A stretch of DNA of 64,000 nt from positions 186,001-250,000 of the forward strand of contig CAZGYB010000001.1 of assembly GCA_964530235.1 (NCBI GenBank). Reading direction: 5' to 3'. Below are positions 8,731 through 18,427 of this stretch, in pieces. The position numbers and the translations under genes are program-made. Each line of letters begins with the position of its first letter. Position 1 is the stretch's first letter. The notes below the pieces were generated by a model. That model was not told the origin of the DNA. It did no database searches and saw nothing but the letters and a program-made list of their open reading frames with translations. This DNA comes from UM-FILTER-33-9 sp964530235 (GTDB lineage: Bacteria; Patescibacteriota; Microgenomatia; UBA1406; GWC2-37-13).

Positions 8731-10410
8731 ATGTTTGTTCTCATCTCGCTTGTGGAGGTTTTTGGGAATGTTCAGATTCAAAGATACTTGCCCTTCTTGC
8801 TTGCCGTAATACCTTCGTTATTGTTCCTAAAAACCATGCTCCAAACTGGGTCATTTCATATTAAAAACACACAAAGTGGTTTTCTCTTAACCTTCACCGG
8901 AGTTCTCTACGCAGCTTCTCTGCTGTTTTCAATCAATAAAGAAGCCTCTGTTAATTCAGTGTTATGGTTCTGTGCATTCACACTTTTCTTTTTGTATTCC
9001 TCCACGTATCAGGAGAACAGAAAGAATATTATTCGGACGATATTTGCAGTTAGCCTGCTCTATTGTGCTGGATTTATTATCTGGAGATTATATCCTCACA
9101 TACTCTCAATACAGCACGCCGATCAGCTAATGATCCCGTTTTATCAGCCCCACAATCATCTGGGTGACCTTCTGGGAATTAGTATTCTTATCGCTTTATA
9201 CTACTTTACTGCTAACCCGCGACTCATTTATCTGATTCCGGTAGGATTTTTTTTCCCGTTTCTTCTGATATCATTTTCAAACTCAGCATATCTTTCGTTT
9301 ACTATAACATCTCTCTTAATTTTTCTGAATGGGATAAAAAAGGGAGCACTGGGAACTAAAAAAACAATTTTAATTTTGTTTTTTTTCTGTATTGGAATCC
9401 TCGTTTTTGTTTTCGGATCGGTCAGACTACTCCCTAAAACACCCATACAGCAAAAAATAAATAAGATTTTTTCCAACACATTTTCTTTTTCCCCAAAAAC
9501 AACCGGAAGCAACCGAATAGTCTACTTTGCTCAGGCTCTTGAAGGAATACAAAGACATCCTCTGTTTGGAGTCGGACCGAATAATTTCGCAGAACTTTCC
9601 CGTGAGCTGAAAAAAAGCAGAGACGATTTTACAACAGACGCACACAATGTTTTTTTTGAAATCAGCGTTGAATCTGGAATATTAACGCTATTATTTTTTG
9701 CTCTCTTTGTCTTTACTGTAATGAGAAGGGGGATAAACAATGCATCTTTGTTATTTTTCCTTTTTCTATACCTGTTGTTAAACTTCCAAACCGATTATAC
9801 GTATAAAATTGCATCTGCTTTTTTTCTTTTTATCGTTTTTGCAGCGCAGAGCGAAAATAGATCCGAAGCAAAACCCAGCAGACTGCTTACCGCAGGATAT
9901 ATTATCGGAAGTTTTGTCCTCCAAATAACTGTCATTTTCTTGCTTGCTTCGCTTATCTTTCAAAAGGTAGAAAATCCTTACCTCGCGATCAGATGTAATC
10001 CATTCAACCGAACTGCCTATTATGACCTTATCAATCAGGCTGTTAAAACTGTCAATAAAGAAAAAGTAGATGTGTATGCAATAAAACTCCGTGCAATATC
10101 ATCGGTAAATACCCAATCCGAACTTGTTCTTGCTGATGCCTACAAGGCTGTCGGAGAGCCTAAAAAGCAGTATATAACATTACAAACTGCATATAGGCTT
10201 CAACCGTTACTTTCAACAAGCTACATGGAAACATTATTCAATCTCACGGTAAAATATGAGTCGCGAAAACAGGCAGAACAACTTATTACTACTTATATTG
10301 CAAACAGAAAAAAAGCTTCTTTTTTTTCCGCAGATAAACAAACATTCACTGAACTTAAGAATTTGTGCGCAAAAACATTTAATAAAGGCTGTAAATCACT
10401 TGATAATTAA
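8731..10410 (+). CDS. O-antigen ligase/polymerase-like membrane protein with C-terminal helical repeats
   Basis: Multi-spanning protein with about ten hydrophobic segments in the first 400 residues. The Wzy/WaaL signature is present: a loop containing R-H-P-L-F-G-V-G-P-N-N-F followed by D-A-H-N-V-F-F-E-I-S-V-E-S-G. The last 140 residues are soluble and TPR-like. It probably polymerises or transfers lipid-linked glycans. Starts at 8707 (TTG) and 8722 (ATG) are possible, but TATAAT occupies 8716-8721, so I prefer the ATG at 8731, nine bases later. The 3' end overlaps the convergent epimerase by 4 bases. It opens the polysaccharide island. Confidence 0.85.
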   Translation: MFVLISLVEVFGNVQIQRYLPFLLAVIPSLLFLKTMLQTGSFHIKNTQSGFLLTFTGVLYAASLLFSINKEASVNSVLWFCAFTLFFLYSSTYQENRKNIIRTIFAVSLLYCAGFIIWRLYPHILSIQHADQLMIPFYQPHNHLGDLLGISILIALYYFTANPRLIYLIPVGFFFPFLLISFSNSAYLSFTITSLLIFLNGIKKGALGTKKTILILFFFCIGILVFVFGSVRLLPKTPIQQKINKIFSNTFSFSPKTTGSNRIVYFAQALEGIQRHPLFGVGPNNFAELSRELKKSRDDFTTDAHNVFFEISVESGILTLLFFALFVFTVMRRGINNASLLFFLFLYLLLNFQTDYTYKIASAFFLFIVFAAQSENRSEAKPSRLLTAGYIIGSFVLQITVIFLLASLIFQKVENPYLAIRCNPFNRTAYYDLINQAVKTVNKEKVDVYAIKLRAISSVNTQSELVLADAYKAVGEPKKQYITLQTAYRLQPLLSTSYMETLFNLTVKYESRKQAEQLITTYIANRKKASFFSADKQTFTELKNLCAKTFNKGCKSLDN

Positions 10411-11267
10411 GCTTGTATCGCTTCCCGCATTCGTTTAATCATTCTGCTCAGCTCCGTCTGAATAGTTGCAACAGCTTTCCACTTCAGTATTTTTTTTGCC
10501 TTCGCGCTTGATACAAAAGCAGAGGTAGCATCACCTTCCCGGCTATCACCGATCATAATTTGTACCGGAATTGTTTTCTTTATAATCTGAGCAATCTCTT
10601 TAATAGTTACCGTTTCATCAGTTACGATATTAATCGCGTGATTAGTAAGTTTTGATTTAAAAGCCTCATAAAAAGCATTATTTATGTCATCAATATAAGT
10701 AAACTGACGTTGTTGATTTCCCCCTCCGTGTAAAATTATTCTTTCTTTTTTTAACGCTTTCGTAATAAAGAAGGGAATTACTGCGTGAGGACGCATTTCT
10801 CCGCCATAAATACTACCTAGACGAAGAATTATCCAAGGAACTTTATTCGCAATAGATCTCAATATAAGTTCTCCCCCATATTTTGCAATTGAATAAGGGT
10901 GATCTGGCATACATGGATGTTTTTCATCTATCGGCTCGTAATGCACTTTTCCATAAACTTCCCATGTTGATGCATATATAATTTTTTTAACTCCACACAT
11001 ATTAGCTACTTTAACAACGCTTGCAGTACCTCCAACGCCAGAAATAACTGCCCCGACCGGATCTCGCATCGCTTGATATACATCACCGTATGCGGCTAAA
11101 TGAATAACAACCTGAGCTTTACTCATTTCTGCTTTCAAGTCCGACTCATTAAGCAAATCTTTTCCCTCACTTAAATCGTAGGGAATAACAGTGATTTTTT
11201 TATTTCGAAAATGCGCTACCATCTGTTTTCCTAAATATCCGTTTGAACCTGTTATTAAAACCTTCAT
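10407..11267 (-). CDS. NAD-dependent sugar epimerase/dehydratase (extended SDR)
   Basis: Extended short-chain dehydrogenase acting on a nucleotide sugar. It has the Rossmann G-S-N-G-Y-L-G-K at the N-terminus, the catalytic Y-S-I-A-K (YxxxK) and the upstream S-T-W-E-V-Y serine segment. The length of 286 residues is slightly short of a typical GalE-type enzyme. It is the last gene of a three-gene unit joined by ATGA overlaps with the polysaccharide deacetylase and the GT-C/methyltransferase fusion, so the three proteins very likely act on one glycan. The exact sugar cannot be told. Confidence 0.9.
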   Translation of the reverse strand: MKVLITGSNGYLGKQMVAHFRNKKITVIPYDLSEGKDLLNESDLKAEMSKAQVVIHLAAYGDVYQAMRDPVGAVISGVGGTASVVKVANMCGVKKIIYASTWEVYGKVHYEPIDEKHPCMPDHPYSIAKYGGELILRSIANKVPWIILRLGSIYGGEMRPHAVIPFFITKALKKERIILHGGGNQQRQFTYIDDINNAFYEAFKSKLTNHAINIVTDETVTIKEIAQIIKKTIPVQIMIGDSREGDATSAFVSSAKAKKILKWKAVATIQTELSRMIKRMREAIQA

Positions 11268-12001
11268 ATTTTTTTGGGAAATGAGGATAATTCGCTATTA
11301 CCAATACATTCTAATTTATGCTTTTGCACTATGTATTCGAGCGCTTTATATAAGCTCCCCCATAGATTATACTTATCTATTTCCCACGAATGGCCCCAAA
11401 CATGCAAAATACCACCTTGTTTAGCAACGGTATCAAATATCCTTTGCAACAATAAAAATGGATCTAGCTCTCTGTTAAAAAACCTTAGCCATCTATACAA
11501 ACCAATAATGTTTCCATGTTTTAACCCATGTCTTACAATAACAAGCCTATCTTTATAACAGGAGTAGTGCATGCTCACTGGTAAAGCATAATGATCGAAT
11601 TGACCCGTAGTGTAAAAGGCGTTTGTAGTCCGAGCAACTAAAAAACCAGCTTTAATTACCTCTTGTTTCACTCTCTGGTTATAAAGTCCTTTGGGATAGC
11701 AAAATGCATTAACCGATTCTCCAATAATCTGTTCGAGATACTTCTTACTTTCAACAATCTCTTTCCTTAACACATTTTGATTGAGTTTTGTTAAGTCAGG
11801 ATGACTAAGAGTATGTGCTCCTACCTCCATACCAAGCGAAATCAGTGTTTTAATATTATTTTTGTTCATGATTTGTTTCTTTTCATTTGACTGAGGAATA
11901 TAAAAAGTACCCTTTATCCCAAATTTATATAAGATATTTGCTAACTTAATATCAAGCGGATGTCCATCATCCCAGCTCGTTGTTATAATGATTTTTTTCA
12001 T
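11264..12001 (-). CDS. Polysaccharide deacetylase (NodB homology, CE4)
   Basis: Metal-dependent de-N-acetylase of a polysaccharide or lipid-linked sugar. It has the metal-binding S-W-D-D-G-H motif near the N-terminus, G-A-H-T-L-S-H (HxxxH) in the middle, and G-T-F-Y-I-P. The 245 residues carry no signal peptide or membrane segment, so it may act in the cytoplasm on a lipid-linked precursor. Both ends are joined by ATGA overlaps to the neighbouring epimerase and GT-C fusion genes. Confidence 0.9.
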   Translation of the reverse strand: MKKIIITTSWDDGHPLDIKLANILYKFGIKGTFYIPQSNEKKQIMNKNNIKTLISLGMEVGAHTLSHPDLTKLNQNVLRKEIVESKKYLEQIIGESVNAFCYPKGLYNQRVKQEVIKAGFLVARTTNAFYTTGQFDHYALPVSMHYSCYKDRLVIVRHGLKHGNIIGLYRWLRFFNRELDPFLLLQRIFDTVAKQGGILHVWGHSWEIDKYNLWGSLYKALEYIVQKHKLECIGNSELSSFPKKI

Positions 12002-13998
12002 TTATATGCTTTTACCATATAACCAATGTCATAAATAACATCAGTATGTACATAATGCATTTTTTCTTTTTTATAAAATAATTTAAGGTCATTTTTTCCA
12101 CATGTTGCAATTCGGGCTTCTATTTTCCATTTATTAAAACCCGCTCTTCTTAGAAGTTTTTCAACTCCGATCTTTGTGTAACGAAGATAATCGTATTCTC
12201 GAGGCTCATGAACAGGATAAATTGAAGGAAAAGAAATATATACAATGCCCGATTTTGCAAGTATTTTATATAAAAAACATAATGCTGAAATCGGATCATA
12301 TATATACTCCATTACTTCAAGACAAAAAATAACATTAGGTTTGTAATGCAATGTCTTTTTAACACTTAAACGAAACTTTTTCTCACCTAACAAATTTAAA
12401 TCAAGGTATATGTCCGGCTTTTTTCCCTGTTCAAGAGTATTATCGAGTATACGATAGTGTTTAACCTGCCATGTTCGGACTCTGCTTCGGACAGATAAAG
12501 CCCCACCCCCAATATCTAACACTTTATTCGTTTTAACATCTATTTGCCCTAACCATTTTTCAAGTTGAATTCGATAATTACTCCTGGGATTTAAGAAATG
12601 CCTTGCTCTTTGTAGCCAACGGTTATTAAAAAATAAATACCTCATTAAATTTTTAAATTTCGCCATAAAAAAAGTAATTAGAGAAAAAAAGCCGATACAT
12701 TGATAATATATAAAAAAAAATACTAACTGAACGTAATATCTATCCCAATCTAAAAGTAGATACTCGCTCATAAACAACAAAATATTTAAAAAAGCCCATA
12801 AGATAATCAGGCTTACCAATTTCCTCTTACGTGCCAAATTAACCTCGATAATAAATCCAAAAATAAAAAAAGCCGTTAATACGGCAGAAGAAGAATTCTT
12901 CGGAAAATAATATATATTGTTAAATTTTATGTTTTGTTTAGATAGTAAAAAGTTATTAAAAATAGTTACTATTCGAACTATCGGACTCGAAAGATGGTAA
13001 TTCCGATATCCAAGCTTCGTTTGTTCCTGAGCCACTTGCATACGATGAGAGTACATCTTTGCAATATTCTGCATTGGATTATCCATAACGAACGGATTTA
13101 AACAAATAAATATAATAAACACAACAAGGCAAGAAAATATCAAATTCTTTAAACTGTTAACAAAACAAGCAAATGTCTTTTTATGATGAAATATAAGATC
13201 GTACAAGCTAAATGATATAAAAACACCCATCATCATAGCCCCATTTAATTTTGTAGAAATACAAAGACCGGTAAATATAGAATAAATGAATAAATAAATA
13301 AATTTTTTGTTTTTAAAAAAAAATAACACCATACTTATCAGTGATCCGTTAAAAAAAAATAAAAAAAGAGCTTCTGAATGAGCTTTCAAAGATGTCATAA
13401 TAAGAAGTGTGTTAAATCCGTAGAAAAAAGTTAATATTAACGATTCAAATAAAGAAATCCGTTTTCTAACAAGGAGATAAACAATCACACCTGATAATGC
13501 AAATAATATTATATTTATGCTTCGCGCATAAGAAATAAGATCAATAGTTTTAAGAGATTGTGGACCATATTTATGAACAAAATATTCAGACATTCCCTCA
13601 TCTTCTTCATTGAATTCAATTAGTTTTATCTTATCTTTATAAGAACGATAATAACCCGACGGACATTCTTCCATTTTATATAGACCATTAAAAATCAAAA
13701 ATTTTATATAATCAAAATCTTTCTCTTTGCTTTTTTGTTTTTCTGTCAAATAACGCGGATATAACCAAGCGCCATATAAAAATTCACCCAATTTGGGTTG
13801 ATCGTATGAATGTATTGTTTTCCAAACGGGATTTGAAAAATCCTGATGAATAAAATATTGAAAAAAATAACTCCTCCCAACCCAAGACCATTCATCCCAA
13901 TAGGAAAAAGGAATCGTTTTAAAGATAGATAAATACGAAAACGATAAAAATAAAAATAAAGCAATGGGAATTGCTACATACTTGAAACGTTTTTTCAT
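11998..13998 (-). CDS. GT-C type membrane glycosyltransferase fused to a SAM methyltransferase
   Basis: 666 residues in two parts. Residues 1-450 have roughly ten hydrophobic helices, an early acidic loop (S-Y-W-D-E-W-S-W, first extracytoplasmic loop) and the overall pattern of PMT/ArnT-like GT-C enzymes that use polyprenyl-phosphate sugars. Residues 490-666 are a class I methyltransferase: motif I is V-L-D-I-G-G-G near 493, with F-C-L-E-V-M-E-Y-I (motif IV region) and G-V-E-K-L-L-R-R-A-G-F. The frame is continuous, with no sign of a sequencing join. It heads an operon with the deacetylase and epimerase. The coding is very AT-rich, like the rest of the island. Confidence 0.82.
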   Translation of the reverse strand: MKKRFKYVAIPIALFLFLSFSYLSIFKTIPFSYWDEWSWVGRSYFFQYFIHQDFSNPVWKTIHSYDQPKLGEFLYGAWLYPRYLTEKQKSKEKDFDYIKFLIFNGLYKMEECPSGYYRSYKDKIKLIEFNEEDEGMSEYFVHKYGPQSLKTIDLISYARSINIILFALSGVIVYLLVRKRISLFESLILTFFYGFNTLLIMTSLKAHSEALFLFFFNGSLISMVLFFFKNKKFIYLFIYSIFTGLCISTKLNGAMMMGVFISFSLYDLIFHHKKTFACFVNSLKNLIFSCLVVFIIFICLNPFVMDNPMQNIAKMYSHRMQVAQEQTKLGYRNYHLSSPIVRIVTIFNNFLLSKQNIKFNNIYYFPKNSSSAVLTAFFIFGFIIEVNLARKRKLVSLIILWAFLNILLFMSEYLLLDWDRYYVQLVFFFIYYQCIGFFSLITFFMAKFKNLMRYLFFNNRWLQRARHFLNPRSNYRIQLEKWLGQIDVKTNKVLDIGGGALSVRSRVRTWQVKHYRILDNTLEQGKKPDIYLDLNLLGEKKFRLSVKKTLHYKPNVIFCLEVMEYIYDPISALCFLYKILAKSGIVYISFPSIYPVHEPREYDYLRYTKIGVEKLLRRAGFNKWKIEARIATCGKNDLKLFYKKEKMHYVHTDVIYDIGYMVKAYK

Positions 13999-14062
13999 CT
14001 AATTATGTTATGAAGACTATACGGGGTATATTTTATCCTCTTTCAATTTCTTTTGCATCTGA

Positions 14063-17005
14063 TTATTGCGTTTTGAGAGTTATTAGTAGATTCAAAAACG
14101 TATTATAAGCTTCTGTTGGTTCCCCTTTTGCATCAAATAAATCTGCATTCGCATTGCACCAACCTGCTTCGGGTTGAACTGCACAATCTCGAATCCCTGG
14201 CCATAAAGCAACAGCTTTAACTCCAGATTCTTGCGCGGCTCTGATTGTTGTTTCCCAATATCTAAGAGCTTCCTCAGTTGTTCCATCGTTAAGCTCTGAC
14301 TCTATTACAACAGCTGGCCCTTCTGCTGCCACTTGTTGTAATGATTGTGTCTTTACCTCTAAACTAACAACAGGTTCATGCCCTCTAAATCCATATAAAG
14401 ATGCATGATCTTGTGCTGCAATTCCCACAGGCACCTCATCATAATCAACACCATAATCATCGGCAATTCTTTGCTTTGCAGCATGAAATAGTTGAAGGGA
14501 TCCTAATAATTTATCTCCCCCTCCCAGAAGACCTGTCATTCCTTGCATAAAGACCATCTCACCTCCCCAAATATCAATTCCAAGAGCTTCAGCTTCCTCA
14601 AGAGTAATTTTCATTACGCGATACATTGCTTCTTCACCAAAAGCTTGTACATAAACGTTTGCGGGATCCCATCGAGCATAACCTTGATCAGTATCAATCA
14701 ATTCATTTGTTGTCATAACATATGTAGGCCCTACCTGATCTCTCCTCGCCTGTCTCTGAGCTTCAGGAAATCGAAGATGTGGAAGTATTTCTCGTAATCG
14801 AGTCCGCATATCTGCCTCAACAATAGAGGCGGGTTGTCCTTCAATCAATGTATTGTCATCTTCACGATTAAATATTGAAGGAGTAATAAGAATCTGTTCA
14901 GCTTTATATGCTCGGTCAACTATTTGATCAATTCCCTCAAAGCCCCACTTTGCAATATGTTTTCTCTTCAATTCACTTAGGGAATGTATCACCCCAAAAT
15001 TTTGTGCTGCTATTGTTTCATACAATTTACTATCTTTGCCTTGATCATCAGACTGAAAGGTAAATCCGATTTGAACTCCTATGGTATTTCCAGCTTCCCT
15101 CAATGTGTTAACTGGTTGTATAACTTCTGCTGTTGCAGCAGGTGCTTCGGTTGGAACAGGAGTTGCAGTTGATTCAAGAGCTGGTGTGATCGTTGCTGTC
15201 GCTGTTGGTTCGGGAGTCGGGGTAAGGGCTGAGGTAGATGCTGCATCTGGACTCATTAACCCTGAAACAAGATCAGGACTGAGTTGATTAACTGGTACTG
15301 ATAGTGTTTCGCCATTTTCACCCGGCACTAACATTCCAATAATCACACCGTCTTGTTCAATAATTTTTGCTTTTGACTGAGATGCAAGATCAGCAAGCTG
15401 ACGTGGAGTTATCCATGTATTTACAATCTTCTCTTCTTTGCTCCCGACAAATGTTACATAGCTTATCAGTATATTCCCGGTCTTTTCATCGACTCCAACC
15501 ACTGCAACTGGAGCTTGCGGATTGATCCGATCTCCATCAAGAGCAATATTTCCTTCATCAGTTGTCACATCAGTGAGACGCGAAGAATCAAATACACTAT
15601 TTAGCTGAAAACGGGGAATGTGAATGTTATCGGCTTGGACTCCAGCACCGGTAAATATATTTCTTGCTGCATCACCAATTAAGCCCTGTGTTTTAAGTCT
15701 ACTCGCTAGATACTTAAGCTGTACTGCTGGGATGTCCGGCTTAGTCCCCTCTTGTAATCCCCAATAGATATTAGTTTTACTATCTGGTTCATCACTCATA
15801 AATAGAGTGGCCAATATTTCTCTATCAAGCGATGTATTTACTGTGTTAGCGGAAGTTATCTCAGGAGCATTAGTAACTGTTGCAGTTGGTTCAATAACTA
15901 ATGGGGTTGAGGTTGCTGCAGGTGCTGTTTCAACAATGGGTACTCCTGCTGCAGGTGCTGGCCCCCCACAAGCTGACAGTAAGGTTCCTGCTGCAACTGC
16001 AATTGGTGCAAGTGCGCGTTTATTTCTTACTCCTGCAACACCGAGGCTAAATAAAGCTAAAGAGGCAATGGCAACATTCAGTGGTAACCCTTTTTTCTCA
16101 TATAAATCTTTCAAGTCGGCAGTTAACATCTCAGCGTTATCTCCAGCCTTTTCAATTAAGACTCTTGCGTCCAATAAAAAGCTTTGTAAGGCAAATGTGT
16201 CAGATTTTGACAACGTTCTTGCCAATTCTCCAAATTTTTCGAACTGAGTTCCGTGAAGATGAGAAAAATCTCCAGATGCTAATTGAACCACTAATGACTC
16301 TAAAGTGTTGCTTTTTGAGGTTGAAACAATGCGTGCAACTTCTGAACCTTCATGGATAAGATTCTGTCCTGCAAGTTCCAAAGCGGTCTGAAGTGTCGCT
16401 CTCTCATCTACATCATTTCCCCCTAAAGCATAAAGCACGCTTTCTACACCGGTATCTATTCCAGGTGAAATAGACTGTATAGCCGTATCAACTGCACGAA
16501 CATCATTGACAGTTTTTTGGATCCATGCGGTTTGCCTTAATTGTTGTTCTCTCGCTTGAACGCGAGCCTGTACCGCTTCAGCTTTCTGCCCTGCTATCTT
16601 CGGTTCTGAAAAGGTTGAAGCGTGCATTGTATCATGGGTATCTGCTCTTCTTGATCTGCCACCTTCTCGAACGAAATGATGTCCTTGATCCGGCGCTTGA
16701 ACAACCTGAGAATGTCTAACGCCCACAGGTTTCTGAACTCGAGACGTCCCAAATTCTCGAACATGTTGAGCTTGGGAAGCAGATTGAGTAACATCAACAG
16801 ATATTCCTCCTCCGTTATTTTGTCCCGATAAAGGTACGTCTGATGGAGCAGATCTCGGGTGTGTCCCTGCCTGGACAGGGGAAACACCATGCAATGCAGT
16901 GAACGCAACTAGGGCAATACCAGCTAATCCGAGAGCTCTCGGGTGGGGACGTTGTCGTCTGTCAGGACTGGGTCTTGGACTCCCATCGAAGTTATTCCTT
17001 GTCAT
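14063..17005 (-). CDS. Secreted chimeric protein with GH10-like C-terminal domain
   Basis: 980 residues. A signal sequence covers about 24-46 (A-L-G-L-A-G-I-A-L-V-A-F, cleavage near Q-A-G). Residues 50-300 are Gln/Ala-rich and helical. Two hydrophobic segments (311-326, 331-345) end in a lipobox-like L-L-S-A-C at 342-346. A unique beta region (390-580) and a Pro/Thr linker (590-635) follow. The last 345 residues resemble a glycoside hydrolase family 10 barrel: N767-E768 as candidate acid/base, E904 in S-E-L-N as candidate nucleophile, and the closing A-D-L-F-D-A-K-G-E-P-T-E-A-Y-N. It may trim a surface or host glycan. The family call rests on motif resemblance and is moderate. Confidence 0.7.
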   Translation of the reverse strand: MTRNNFDGSPRPSPDRRQRPHPRALGLAGIALVAFTALHGVSPVQAGTHPRSAPSDVPLSGQNNGGGISVDVTQSASQAQHVREFGTSRVQKPVGVRHSQVVQAPDQGHHFVREGGRSRRADTHDTMHASTFSEPKIAGQKAEAVQARVQAREQQLRQTAWIQKTVNDVRAVDTAIQSISPGIDTGVESVLYALGGNDVDERATLQTALELAGQNLIHEGSEVARIVSTSKSNTLESLVVQLASGDFSHLHGTQFEKFGELARTLSKSDTFALQSFLLDARVLIEKAGDNAEMLTADLKDLYEKKGLPLNVAIASLALFSLGVAGVRNKRALAPIAVAAGTLLSACGGPAPAAGVPIVETAPAATSTPLVIEPTATVTNAPEITSANTVNTSLDREILATLFMSDEPDSKTNIYWGLQEGTKPDIPAVQLKYLASRLKTQGLIGDAARNIFTGAGVQADNIHIPRFQLNSVFDSSRLTDVTTDEGNIALDGDRINPQAPVAVVGVDEKTGNILISYVTFVGSKEEKIVNTWITPRQLADLASQSKAKIIEQDGVIIGMLVPGENGETLSVPVNQLSPDLVSGLMSPDAASTSALTPTPEPTATATITPALESTATPVPTEAPAATAEVIQPVNTLREAGNTIGVQIGFTFQSDDQGKDSKLYETIAAQNFGVIHSLSELKRKHIAKWGFEGIDQIVDRAYKAEQILITPSIFNREDDNTLIEGQPASIVEADMRTRLREILPHLRFPEAQRQARRDQVGPTYVMTTNELIDTDQGYARWDPANVYVQAFGEEAMYRVMKITLEEAEALGIDIWGGEMVFMQGMTGLLGGGDKLLGSLQLFHAAKQRIADDYGVDYDEVPVGIAAQDHASLYGFRGHEPVVSLEVKTQSLQQVAAEGPAVVIESELNDGTTEEALRYWETTIRAAQESGVKAVALWPGIRDCAVQPEAGWCNANADLFDAKGEPTEAYNTFLNLLITLKTQ

Positions 17006-17014
17006 AGAGTAATT

Positions 17015-17020
17015 ATTATA
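17015..17020 (-). promoter_or_regulatory. -10 box (TATAAT) of the GH10-like gene
   Basis: A perfect TATAAT on the reverse strand ends 9 bases before the ATG at 17005, with no Shine-Dalgarno between them. Transcription would start at or next to the initiation codon. The rest of 17021-17257 is AT-rich and shows no gene. Confidence 0.55.
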
Positions 17021-17257
17021 TACGAGGCTTTTCTCAATTGCAACCGAATATTATAGGCTTATAAGCCTATCTTTAAACAGCGAAAACTAACGCTTGATAA
17101 TTTGATATTTAATAAACCCCTGTTTTAACTTCAGAAACAGATAATGTACTCACATAAAACATTCGACAAATAGATTTCTTTTGATTTTATAAAAACTGTT
17201 TTTACGATCAAAAAACACATATTCAGTATATAATTAAATACCTCATACTTTAAACAT

Positions 17258-18427
17258 ATGAAAATCTTGCTCGTTCACAATTATTATCGTGAAAAAAGTG
17301 GTGAAGAAACCTATATACATTCTCTTTCCCAGTTACTCAAAAAAAACAAACATCAGGTACTATGGTACACAAAAAACAGTAATCAAATATCACATTCAAT
17401 CGCTTCTTACCTAAAAGTGGGTGTCAACTTGTTCTATAACCCATCAGTTTATAAAGACTTGTCACTGTTAATCAAAAAAAATAAACCTGACGTTGTTCAA
17501 CTTCAAAATATTTTCCCGCTTATTACTCCAATAGCTTATTCTATCTGTAATACATATAAAATCCCAATAATCCAAAGGGTATCTAACTTCAGGCTGCTTT
17601 GTCCAAAAGGAACACTGTTCAGAAGTGGAAAAATATGTGAAGATTGTATCAATAAGGTGTTTCCATACCCCGCCATAATACATCGATGCTATCAAAAGTC
17701 ACTCGCTAGCTCATACATCTTTTCAAAGGCATTATTTTTTTATAAATCAGCACGCGTATTCGATCGTGTTAATGCATTTATTTTCCCAACTCAATTTGTA
17801 CGCAATTACTTTATCCAACATCTGTCTATCCCCATACGAAAAACAGAGGTAATACCAACATTTTCTGGCCTTGTAACAACAAATAAACGCAAAATTAAAT
17901 CTTTAAGAACATATTTTCTATACATCGGAAGACTTTCAGATGAAAAAGGTATCATGCCATTATTAAACGTGTTTAAAACTATACCAATGCACCGATTAAT
18001 AGTTATAGGAAGTGGGCCATTACAGTGTACAGTAACGCAATATAAAAAATATAATAATATCAAGATAATGGGATATGTCCCTCATACTAAACTTAGTCAG
18101 TTTTACCAAAGTGCGATTTGTACAATCATACCATCTCAATGCTACGATATTCTCCCAAATACATTAGTTGAATCGCTCTCTATGGGAACTCCTGTACTCA
18201 CCCCATATTCTCCTAATTTTTTCCATAACATTAATTCATCAAATACAAAATTAATTTCCTATTACACGAGTGAAGAAGAATTAATCAAACAAATCAATAA
18301 TTTGAACGCTAAAAAACAAATCATTAAACATTCAGATATAATTCGTAAATCTAATACCTTTTTTGGGGCTCAAATTCATTATACAAAATTGTTAAAAATC
18401 TATAAAACTGTTACCGAAAGAACATGA
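17258..18427 (+). CDS. Glycosyltransferase family 4 (GT-B fold)
   Basis: Cytoplasmic GT-B glycosyltransferase transferring a sugar from a nucleotide donor. The N-terminus K-I-L-L-V-H-N-Y-Y is typical, as is the acceptor-domain segment with C-P-K-G and C-E-D-C cysteines seen in one GT4 subgroup. The donor domain begins at L-Y-I-G-R-L-S-D-E-K-G, and the C-terminal part reads N-T-L-V-E-S-L-S-M-G-T-P-V-L (equivalent to the EAMA..G.PV motif). The stop overlaps the next ATG (ATGA), so it is the first gene of a three-gene unit with a polymerase and another GT4. Confidence 0.9.
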   Translation: MKILLVHNYYREKSGEETYIHSLSQLLKKNKHQVLWYTKNSNQISHSIASYLKVGVNLFYNPSVYKDLSLLIKKNKPDVVQLQNIFPLITPIAYSICNTYKIPIIQRVSNFRLLCPKGTLFRSGKICEDCINKVFPYPAIIHRCYQKSLASSYIFSKALFFYKSARVFDRVNAFIFPTQFVRNYFIQHLSIPIRKTEVIPTFSGLVTTNKRKIKSLRTYFLYIGRLSDEKGIMPLLNVFKTIPMHRLIVIGSGPLQCTVTQYKKYNNIKIMGYVPHTKLSQFYQSAICTIIPSQCYDILPNTLVESLSMGTPVLTPYSPNFFHNINSSNTKLISYYTSEEELIKQINNLNAKKQIIKHSDIIRKSNTFFGAQIHYTKLLKIYKTVTERT

